5,009 nucleotides of DNA from Oscillospiraceae bacterium (GTDB lineage Bacteria > Bacillota > Clostridia > Oscillospirales > Ruminococcaceae): the NCBI GenBank assembly GCA_009782665.1, contig WRIP01000115.1, forward strand, positions 1-5,009. The letters are read 5' to 3'. Made by a program: the position numbers and the translations under genes. Below, piece after piece: positions 1-5,009 of the stretch (position 1 is the first letter of the stretch; each line of letters starts with the position of its first letter). The notes beneath the pieces are model-generated. The model was not told where the DNA came from and ran no database searches. It was given only the letters and a program-made list of their open reading frames with translations.

Positions 1-136
1 AATTACCCGGGGAGGTCTCACGGACGTGCTAGGAAATACGGCGCGGAGCAAAACTTGCCGTGAGAAGTCAGCCGAAGCCATAGTAGCGGCGAAACTACCG
101 CGCCGTGAAGGGCTGAACCAAGCCAGATGGTAGTAA

Positions 137-235
137 ATGAATGATACCCTGAGCGGGCAGGAAAGCAGAAAACCCCGAAAGGGGGCTGACGTCAAAGGGA
201 TAGTGTGGAACACGAAAAGTATGACTGAGCGCTGA
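137..235 (+). pseudogene. Remnant of the group II intron-encoded protein (N-terminal 32 codons)
   Basis: An ATG at 137 opens a reading frame at the place in domain IV where intron-encoded reverse transcriptases start, shortly after the ...GGGCTGAACCA motif. It encodes MNDTLSGQESRKPRKG..., continues to ...NTKSMTER and stops at TGA 233-235. The basic, polar start resembles what I recall of N-terminal leaders of intron-encoded proteins, but no reverse transcriptase, maturase (X) or endonuclease domain follows before domain V. The simplest reading is a large internal deletion that kept the first codons and the RNA around them. Alternatively the frame is chance and the sequence is kept only as RNA; the perfect hairpin at 173-184 inside it fits that view. 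No clear Shine-Dalgarno sequence precedes the ATG. Confidence 0.5.
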
Positions 236-301
236 CACTGGAAAGTGATGTCTGAAAACAACATCGACCACTAACCAAAAGGTCAGTACGTAAAACTTGG
301 A

Positions 302-333
302 ACCGCCGTATACCGACCGATAGGTACGGTGGT
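302..333 (+). ncRNA. Group II intron domain V catalytic hairpin
   Basis: ACCGCCGTAT (302-311) pairs over ten positions with GTACGGTGGT (324-333), allowing G-U pairs. A short upper stem (312-314 with 319-321) carries a GACC loop, and AG (322-323) forms the two-base bulge on the 3' side, as in canonical domain V. This domain holds the catalytic triad and binds the active-site metals. The upper stem contains a C-A mismatch (313 with 320), so the fold is slightly degenerate. The flanking AACTTGG and GGTGTGGGAGG resemble the domain V surroundings of many bacterial introns with this shorter upper stem. Confidence 0.8.
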
Positions 334-336
334 GTG

Positions 337-377
337 GGAGGTCGGTAGGTGAATTAATCACCTTTCTCCTTCCCGAC
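337..377 (+). ncRNA. Group II intron domain VI and 3' splice site
   Basis: GGAG (337-340) pairs with CTCC (366-369), and AGGTGA (347-352) pairs with TCACCT (358-363) around the loop ATTAA. An asymmetric internal loop (341-346 against 364-365) lies between them. The intron probably ends with GAC at 375-377. The 3' arm from 361 to 375 contains no A at all, so the usual bulged branch-point adenosine 7-8 bases from the 3' end is absent. Confidence 0.65.
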
Positions 378-412
378 TAATCTATATTTTATTTCTGTGA
401 TAATCCAAAACT

Positions 413-1771
413 CTATTGCTGTAACCACAGTTCAAGATTGGTTTTGGAAATGTTCTTTTCATGTGAAAAATACTCGAAGGGCATTGGGTTATGTATATAG
501 TCACCAATCTCTCCTAATACTAGCATTCCAAGCGGATTATCGGCTAGGACCGCATTGTCACATGAGAGATAGATACTGATTAGTTCCGTTATATCCTTTT
601 CCGATACTCCATAATGATTACTGTTAACGTTCCGTATAGTACTTTCGATGTATCCAGTCATAACTCCGACTGAATAGTTATTGTTTAAGCTGCTTTGAAT
701 CTCTTCACTCAGCAACATTTTTATGAGATTCCAAGCTCCTTCAATATTGGAGGAGGTGGCTGGGATTAAGCAGTAACAGGACACTCTAGCAGTATTACAT
801 CCGTAATCGTTCGGAAGGGGTATCATAACCATTTCTACGTGAGCCGCATCAGCTTCTGTTAGGTATTTCTCTACCATAAACAGAGGTTCCAGGGTGGTAG
901 AAAAGCTATACTCATATGCTGCGACTTCTGAGAAAATGGCATAATCCTGAACATATCCAAATTTATCACTATGTGTATAACTCCGTTTGGATAGGTCAAC
1001 CAACTTACGGAACGAGGGTTGTTCCATATATATGGTACCGTCGTCGAACCCTATAGTTTCGGAAAAACATCCTGAGAAATTAAGGTAGTTGACTAGACCA
1101 ACCCAACAGTCAAGTCGCATATCAAACGTGGTTAAGAGATTCTCTGTTGTGTCTAGAAATCTGTCATATGTGCTAAAATCCTCACGAGTTACTCCATATC
1201 TATACATCATATCGGTGTTAGTTATCATGAGCGGAACCGAGTACATAAGCGGTATTAGATATCTTTCTCCCATAAACATACCGGCATCCATGACACTGTC
1301 CTGATAGAGAGAGAGATCAAAATTCACATCGTCTAGTATGAATTGATTGAGATCAAGAAATACGCCATCTCTCATCATCTTATATATATCAGCACCAAAT
1401 TCAGTACTCAGTATTACTAGATCCGGTCCATTGCCGCCTAAGAGATCCTCTGCTAATTGTGCATAGTAGGTCCCGGTATTATGGAAATCTTCTTCATTCT
1501 TGGTATATGGTTTTACCTCCAGTTTAGTACCGTATGTCTTTTCGTACATGCTTGTCACTTGTGAAGTTAATGACCCTGGAATTCCAAGTATCCCATCAGT
1601 ATTGATGTATATAGTGAGCGGTACTCCCTACAGTTCTTTTTCAATACTGACCGCTACAGGATTATCCTGTGTTTCTAATTCTGTCGGCAACTTAGCATTA
1701 CAGGCAGACAGTAAATACAGTATCAGGATAGTAAAAACCAAGCCTATTGTCGTCGGTCGTGTCTTCAACAT
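413..1771 (-). pseudogene. ABC transporter solute-binding lipoprotein, interrupted by an in-frame TAG
   Basis: Read from ATG 1771-1769, the frame is one continuous 453-codon gene except for TAG at 1630-1628 (codon 48). The N-terminus is a lipoprotein signal peptide: MLKTRPTT, a hydrophobic stretch at residues 9-21, and the lipobox LSAC with Cys24. The mature part has the look of family-1 extracellular solute-binding proteins: GNGPDLVIL near residues 113-121, LDLNQFI near 139-145, the LIPLMYSVPLMI hinge-like segment near 172-183, and EGAWNLIKMLLS near 344-355. Such proteins sit on the outer face of the membrane and pass substrates, often sugars or oligosaccharides, to a permease; the substrate here cannot be read. 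GGAGG (1784-1780) lies 8 bases before the ATG. The gene stops at TAG 415-413. No permease or ATPase gene is visible. The part downstream of the TAG is open from 1627 to 413, so the lesion looks recent, or the codon is read through. A start at GTG 1558 or later would lack the signal peptide. Confidence 0.8.
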
Positions 1772-1779
1772 TCTATTAT

Positions 1780-1784
1780 CCTCC
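1780..1784 (-). promoter_or_regulatory. Ribosome binding site deciding the lipoprotein start
   Basis: GGAGG on the minus strand lies 8 bases before ATG 1771-1769. It supports translation starting upstream of the internal TAG rather than at the GTG at 1558, and so supports treating the gene as interrupted. Confidence 0.75.
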
Positions 1785-1832
1785 AGCGAGTATGATAAAT
1801 GTAGTTATCCAAGAGTATATATGAAAGTCTTC

Positions 1833-1862
1833 ATACACATAGGATTCTTGATATATGTGTAT
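1833..1862. repeat. Perfect 9-bp inverted repeat in the lipoprotein gene leader
   Basis: ATACACATA (1833-1841) and TATGTGTAT (1854-1862) are exact inverted copies separated by 12 bases. The half-site centres are 21 bp apart, about two helical turns, which suits a dimeric regulator; alternatively it forms an AT-rich RNA hairpin in the leader. It lies 62-91 bases upstream of the solute-binding gene start. The regulator is unknown. Confidence 0.5.
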
Positions 1863-1890
1863 AAACAAAAGAAATCGTTCGAATTCCATT

Positions 1891-1919
1891 CTAATAGTAG
1901 CAAAACGATTATTCTTCAA
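1891..1919 (-). promoter_or_regulatory. Candidate sigma-70-type promoter for the solute-binding gene
   Basis: On the minus strand TTGAAG (1919-1914) and TATTAG (1896-1891) are separated by 17 bases, each matching 4 of 6 consensus positions. Transcription would start near 1884, giving a leader of about 110 bases that contains the inverted repeat at 1833-1862. The region is AT-rich, so such matches arise by chance; the call is tentative. Confidence 0.3.
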
Positions 1920-1956
1920 ACGATACTCTTGAGTTATACTTTGTAATTAATTGGGC

Positions 1957-2253
1957 CTACTCTGCTAATGCACGTTCCAGCCAGATAGCTCCGATTTCCA
2001 TCGCATTATATAGACCGTTTCGGGTACCTTCCCGAATAATTCGGGCAGCAGGAGCAAGAGAGGTATTATTAGATAGGAGCTGAACATTAACCTTATCCGC
2101 TATCTCCTCATCGTTTGTGGCCACCGAGCTCAGTATCTGCAGAAAGATAATGTGAGTATCCTCGAAGTTGCCGTAGTATATATTGTTTCCGGATCGGCGT
2201 AAAGGTTTCCCCTTATACTCTAAATTCTTGAGTGTGTTTGCCTCTTCTGACAT
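1957..2253 (-). CDS. Conserved-looking small protein of unknown function, downstream of ireB
   Basis: A 98-residue soluble protein with no signal peptide, membrane segment or cysteine. Visible features are a charged start (MSEEANTLKNLEYKGKPL), RSGNNIYYGNFED at about 20-32, a hydrophobic IIFLQILSS stretch at about 34-42, an ADKVNVQLLSN strand-like segment at about 52-62, and a C-terminal helix ending IGAIWLERALAE. The alternation of short strands with a closing helix suggests a compact alpha/beta fold. The start ATG 2253-2251 has a strong AGGAAGGA ribosome site (2268-2261) 7 bases upstream; the stop is TAG 1959-1957. It lies 24 bases after ireB and is probably co-transcribed. I have a loose recollection of similar proteins in gut Clostridia but cannot name a family, and it does not resemble RuvX or DUF1292 (YrzB), the proteins usually found near ireB. 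Function unknown; a role linked to IreB is only a guess from position. Confidence 0.85.
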   Translation of the reverse strand: MSEEANTLKNLEYKGKPLRRSGNNIYYGNFEDTHIIFLQILSSVATNDEEIADKVNVQLLSNNTSLAPAARIIREGTRNGLYNAMEIGAIWLERALAE

Positions 2254-2277
2254 AAATTAATCCTTCCTGGGTGTTGC

Positions 2278-2526
2278 TTATTCGTCTTGGACAAAAACCT
2301 TAACCATACACTGTAGTATATCATCTCTGTCCAGCCGGCTCATTATCGAGCGGGCATTATTATGTGTTGTGATGTATGTCGGGTCTTCAGACAGTATATA
2401 TCCAACTATCTGGTTCACCGGATTATATCCCTTTTCCTTTAGCGCAGTATACACAATAACCAGCGCCGCACGTATCTCTTCTTCTCTTTTTTGTACGAGT
2501 GAAAAGGTTACGGTTGGATCTATCAT
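2278..2526 (-). CDS. ireB: IreB family regulatory phosphoprotein (UPF0297)
   Basis: An 82-residue protein, close to the usual 80-90 of the family. The family hallmark is clear: ALKEKGYNPVNQIVGYILSEDP at about 29-50, then YITTHNNARSIMSRLDRDDI (51-70), matching the KGYNPxNQIVGYxLSGDPxYIxxHNxARxxIxRxxRDE pattern I recall for UPF0297. In Enterococcus faecalis IreB is a small dimeric cytoplasmic protein phosphorylated on N-terminal threonines by the PASTA kinase IreK; it restrains cephalosporin resistance. Here the N-terminus DPTVTF offers Thr5 and Thr7. The start is ATG 2526-2524 because AGAGGTG (2538-2532) lies 5 bases upstream; the longer frame from 2583 would add 19 residues and engulf that ribosome site. 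The stop is TAA 2280-2278. In many Bacillota ireB sits between alaS and ruvX; here it follows pheT by 112 bases and precedes a small unknown gene. The kinase and phosphatase partners are not in view. Confidence 0.93.
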   Translation of the reverse strand: MIDPTVTFSLVQKREEEIRAALVIVYTALKEKGYNPVNQIVGYILSEDPTYITTHNNARSIMSRLDRDDILQCMVKVFVQDE

Positions 2527-2554
2527 CTTCTCACCTCTTTCGATTGATAATATT

Positions 2555-2583
2555 AGAATACACCAAAATGGTAATTGGTACAA
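2555..2583 (-). promoter_or_regulatory. Candidate promoter for ireB and the small downstream gene
   Basis: On the minus strand TTGTAC (2583-2578) and TATTCT (2560-2555) are 17 bases apart, about 30 bases upstream of the ireB start codon. The -35 match is poor (3 of 6) and the -10 is 4 of 6. The spacer holds an inverted repeat, ACCA-AAA-TGGT at 2562-2572 on the + strand. With the terminator-like hairpin after pheT, this would allow ireB to be transcribed separately, but readthrough from pheT is equally possible. Confidence 0.25.
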
Positions 2584-2609
2584 CTATTTTCACAAGAGAG
2601 AATTTTATC

Positions 2610-2630
2610 AAAAGGTCAATGATATGACCT
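2610..2630 (-). terminator. Weak rho-independent terminator-like hairpin after pheT
   Basis: On the minus strand, 8 bases past the pheT stop, AGGTCA (2630-2625) and TGACCT (2618-2613) form a perfect 6-bp stem around a 6-base loop, ending in TTTT (2613-2610). The stem is short and the T run brief and followed by GAT, so termination would be partial. It is the only candidate terminator seen between pheT and ireB. Confidence 0.4.
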
Positions 2631-2638
2631 GTCATACA

Positions 2639-5008
2639 TTAGCTGCGAAGTTGAATATCTTTCTTCGCTAGCGATGCTAGCATAGCGGAGATAATCTCAT
2701 CTGCTTTGCGGTCGGTCAAGGTTCCTTCTCTATCTCTTAAGGTAATACTGTAGGCGATACTCTTTTTACCTGCTTCTACCGACCCACCTCTGAAGACATC
2801 AAATACTTCAATTGATTCAACCACCTCACTAGCAGTACCCTTCAATATGGCTACTATCGATGATGATAGCACGGCTTCATCACAGACTAACGCCAGATCT
2901 CGCGTGATAGCAGGATATCGTGGGAGTTCCTCATACTGCGTCAATCCTCCCCGCAGCTCATATATCAGGTCAATATCTAGCTGTGCTGCATAACATCGTG
3001 TACGCATGACGTAGTTGTCTAGTAATTTGGGATGAAGCTCTCCAACTACTGCTATTTCTTTCCCGTCCAGCATAATTCTAGCTGCCCGCCCCGGATGATA
3101 ACTATTGTTATCAGTCATGGGTATGTATTCGTAACCTTCGATTTTCATCGAGTCAAGAATCAAATCACATAACCCCTTGAGACTGTAGTAATCAATCGAA
3201 CCATATCCGGCAATCGTCAGAGACTTTCTTTCATCCGGTAGCTCATTCTCCAACATCGGGATATATGTGGCAGCCAGCTCAAAGAAGCACGCTGCTTTGG
3301 TTCTGACATTGTAGTTTCGTGCCAATACCTCCATGAGTGAAGGAAGTAGGGTGGTACGCATCAGCGAAGTCTCTTCTCCGAATGGATTAGAGATTTTTAC
3401 TGCATTCCGCAATGCATCATCGTCAGCTAGGCATATCATGTCGAGACTGCGATTGCTCATGAAAGAGAGTGTAGTTGTTTCATACAGTCCGGCTGACAGG
3501 CATATCTGCTTAATATCACGTTCAAAGTATTGAGTTTCAGTTAGTCTTGCTACCGAAACTCCCGACATAATAGTGGAGGGTATATTATCATATCCGTAGT
3601 ATCGCGCTATTTCCTCGGCGAGATCTGCCATACCTTCAACGTCAGCCCGGAAGGTGGGAACCAAAACCATGAGGTCGTCAACCTCAAACCTGAAGGATTG
3701 TAGTGCACTTATCATGAACTCGACCGACAAATCGGTACCGAGAAAACGATTTATGACCTCATGTTCCAAGCATATTTTTTTTGGTTGAGGAGTTACCAAC
3801 GCTTCATCAATAATTCCACCGACCAGCTCCCCCGCACCGAGTTGATGGGTTAAATCAATGGCTCTTTGCAGAGCGATTAACGCGGTGTTGGGATCTAGTC
3901 CTTTTTCAAAGAGTGCAGATGAATCGGTACGCATACCTAATTTTTTAGCGCTAAACCGTACACTCAGGTTATCGAAGTTAGCCGACTCGAATATTACTAC
4001 CGAAGTATCCTCGTAGATACCGCTGTACTCTGAGCCCATAATTCCGGCTAAAGCGGTAGGCTTTTCGCTGTCTGCTATGACCATCATACTGTCATCCAGC
4101 ATATGACAAATACCATCCAACGTGACGATGTTTTCAGTTTCTTTTGCTTGTCGTATTACAATAGTATTACCCGAAACATGTCGATGATCAAATGCATGCA
4201 TGGGCTGACCGTATTCCAACATAATGTAATTTGTAATATCAACAATGTTGTTTATCGGTCTCAGTCCGCATTTTCTCAACCGTTCCCTCATCCAGGCAGG
4301 AGATGGTTTTATGGTAACATTCTTCATCACAGCTGCAGTATACCTAAGACAGTTGTCGGTTATTCTCTCGACCTTCAGATAATCAGTTATCTCCGGTAGT
4401 ATCTCTCTTGGGGTTGGCTTGGTCAACGAAAAGGGTAGGTCATATGCGGCAGCTGTCTCGCGTGCCAACCCGACTACTGACATGCAGTCGGGACGGTTAG
4501 GGGTAATCTCAAACTCGAAGATAGTGTCATCGAGATTCAACTCCTCCGAGATATTCTTTCCGATTTCGGTATCCGCTGGTAGTATCATTATTCCTTCTGG
4601 ATCACATTCGGGAAAATCTGCCTGAGTTAGTCCCAACTCAGCTAAGGAACAAAACATACCCATACTCTCAACATCCCTGATGCTGCCTTTAGATATTATG
4701 CTGCCGTTAGCTAGCATTGCACCATCGAGTGCAACTGGCACTATATGATTTGATTTCAGATTGGTCGCAGCGGTCACCACCGATATTTCTGCTTTACCTA
4801 TATCAACGGCACAGACATACAGATTATCGGCATTCGGATGCTTCGTAACAGATATGACCTTAGCCGTTACAATCTTTGTAATGCTGTCAGATTCCTTAAA
4901 GTATCTCTCGACCTTCTGTCCTATGAGGGTCATTTTTTTTGCATATTCAACATCACTTGTCTCAAGAGATGTAACATAGTCTTTTATCCAACTGATTGGT
5001 AGTATCAT
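2639..5008 (-). CDS. pheT: Phenylalanine--tRNA ligase beta subunit
   Basis: PheT pairs with PheS in the alpha2-beta2 cytoplasmic enzyme that charges tRNA-Phe with phenylalanine; the beta subunit edits misacylated Tyr-tRNA and binds tRNA. The 789-residue length is normal for the long bacterial form. Domains in order: an N-terminal start MILPISWIKDYV; an EMAP/OB tRNA-binding domain about 42-150 (HPNADNLYVCAVDIG at 57-71); EFEITPNRPDCMSVVGLARE at 165-184; the B3/B4 editing region about 215-395 (NNIVDITNYIMLEYGQPMHA at 253-272, MGSEYSG at 324-330, FEKGLD at 367-372); B5 about 405-480 (DLAEEIARYYGYDNIP at 462-477); the catalytic-like domain about 490-690 (NPFGEETSLMRTTLLPSL at 541-558, HPGRAA at 638-643, GELHPK at 656-661); and a C-terminal FDX-ACB anticodon-binding domain about 696-789 (PRYPAITRDLALV). 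No frameshift or missing block is seen. The start codon ATG is at 5008-5006, one base from the window edge, so its ribosome site cannot be seen. pheS is expected upstream, outside the window. The stop is TAA 2641-2639. Confidence 0.98.
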   Translation of the reverse strand: MILPISWIKDYVTSLETSDVEYAKKMTLIGQKVERYFKESDSITKIVTAKVISVTKHPNADNLYVCAVDIGKAEISVVTAATNLKSNHIVPVALDGAMLANGSIISKGSIRDVESMGMFCSLAELGLTQADFPECDPEGIMILPADTEIGKNISEELNLDDTIFEFEITPNRPDCMSVVGLARETAAAYDLPFSLTKPTPREILPEITDYLKVERITDNCLRYTAAVMKNVTIKPSPAWMRERLRKCGLRPINNIVDITNYIMLEYGQPMHAFDHRHVSGNTIVIRQAKETENIVTLDGICHMLDDSMMVIADSEKPTALAGIMGSEYSGIYEDTSVVIFESANFDNLSVRFSAKKLGMRTDSSALFEKGLDPNTALIALQRAIDLTHQLGAGELVGGIIDEALVTPQPKKICLEHEVINRFLGTDLSVEFMISALQSFRFEVDDLMVLVPTFRADVEGMADLAEEIARYYGYDNIPSTIMSGVSVARLTETQYFERDIKQICLSAGLYETTTLSFMSNRSLDMICLADDDALRNAVKISNPFGEETSLMRTTLLPSLMEVLARNYNVRTKAACFFELAATYIPMLENELPDERKSLTIAGYGSIDYYSLKGLCDLILDSMKIEGYEYIPMTDNNSYHPGRAARIMLDGKEIAVVGELHPKLLDNYVMRTRCYAAQLDIDLIYELRGGLTQYEELPRYPAITRDLALVCDEAVLSSSIVAILKGTASEVVESIEVFDVFRGGSVEAGKKSIAYSITLRDREGTLTDRKADEIISAMLASLAKKDIQLRS

Positions 5009-5009
5009 A

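Larger units (their letters stand above)
1..377 (+). mobile_element. Group II intron, 3' portion, maturase ORF deleted (5' end outside window)
   Basis: Structured, non-coding sequence typical of bacterial group II introns. An 8-bp stem pairs TCTCACGG (16-23) with CCGTGAGA (58-65). It is followed by GTCAGCCGAAGCCATAGTAG, wording characteristic of the segment just before domain IV; GTCAGCC (67-73) pairs with GGCTGAAC (111-118) around one bulged A. Where a reverse transcriptase/maturase of over 1 kb would normally sit, only about 175 bases separate this from domain V (302-333) and domain VI (337-369). The likely 3' splice site is after ...CCCGAC at 377, matching the AY end rule. The intron runs towards the convergent solute-binding gene, whose stop lies 35 bases past the boundary. 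Domain V has CGC rather than AGC at the triad position, seen in some bacterial classes; I do not assign a class. Without its own maturase it would need one supplied in trans, or is dead. Identification rests on remembered consensus, not a search. Confidence 0.85.

Noticed and set aside
95..361. 88-residue minus-strand open frame inside the intron
   Set aside because: It lies antisense to structured domain III-VI RNA, lacks a recognisable family and its composition follows from the RNA stems.
413..1558. Treating the solute-binding protein as an intact 381-residue gene starting at GTG 1558
   Set aside because: No good RBS was seen there, the start would remove the signal peptide, and the coding frame continues upstream through sensible sequence to a lipoprotein start with GGAGG.
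413..1630. TAG generally reassigned to an amino acid in this genome
   Set aside because: The lipoprotein gene itself (413-415) and the small gene at 1957 both end in TAG at sensible C-termini, so TAG acts as a stop here. Site-specific suppression cannot be excluded.
1925..1934. ACTC-TT-GAGT palindrome as a terminator for the small gene
   Set aside because: The loop has only two bases, the stem only four, and no T run follows on the minus strand.
1500..1946. 148-residue plus-strand open frame across the lipoprotein gene start and its upstream spacer
   Set aside because: It is antisense to the RBS, signal peptide and lipobox of a convincing gene; the translation shows no domain.
2527..2583. 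N-terminal extension of IreB by 19 residues that looks partly hydrophobic
   Set aside because: It overlaps the AGAGGTG ribosome site for the internal ATG, has no RBS of its own, and UPF0297 proteins lack such a segment.
3333..4979. Several plus-strand open frames within pheT
   Set aside because: All are short shadows antisense to a fully conserved housekeeping gene.
1..5009. CRISPR arrays, tRNA or rRNA genes, riboswitches or defence gene clusters
   Set aside because: No regularly spaced repeats, cloverleaf-like segments or defence-family motifs were seen. Any T-box leader for pheST would lie outside the window.

Overview
The window looks like chromosome of a Bacillota bacterium, most likely an anaerobic Clostridia member. 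The signs are a bacterial PheT, an IreB/UPF0297 protein (a Bacillota family), purine-rich GGAGG-type ribosome binding sites, a lipoprotein-type solute-binding protein and a bacterial group II intron. The base composition is slightly AT-rich by eye. A closer placement (for example Oscillospirales) is a guess from the gene set.

Layout. Positions 1-377 (+ strand) hold the 3' part of a group II intron whose 5' part lies outside the window. It has a domain III-like structure, a domain IV with only a 32-codon remnant of the intron-encoded protein, a domain V hairpin and a domain VI hairpin. All genes to the right are on the minus strand. At 413-1771 is an ABC-transporter solute-binding lipoprotein gene with a good RBS, signal peptide and lipobox, interrupted by one in-frame TAG at codon 48. 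The 185-base spacer 1772-1956 contains a weak candidate promoter, a perfect 9-bp inverted repeat and a set of AAACGAT-type repeats. At 1957-2253 is a small uncharacterised protein, and at 2278-2526 is ireB, 24 bases upstream of it. After a 112-base spacer with a weak terminator-like hairpin and a candidate promoter comes pheT (2639-5008), essentially filling the rest; pheS would be expected just outside the right edge.

How the parts relate. pheT is housekeeping (Phe-tRNA synthesis). ireB and the small gene look like a two-gene unit; IreB is a target of PASTA-domain Ser/Thr kinase signalling in enterococci. The usual ireB neighbours (alaS upstream, ruvX downstream) are not seen here. The solute-binding gene stands alone with no permease or ATPase in view and is broken or dependent on readthrough. 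The intron sits tail-to-tail with it, its 3' end 35 bases from the gene's stop codon, and appears to have lost both its maturase and the usual domain VI branch-point adenosine.

I did not find a clear new multi-gene system. The points most worth checking are the degenerate ORF-less intron, the single amber codon in an otherwise intact lipoprotein gene, and the ireB plus small-protein pair.
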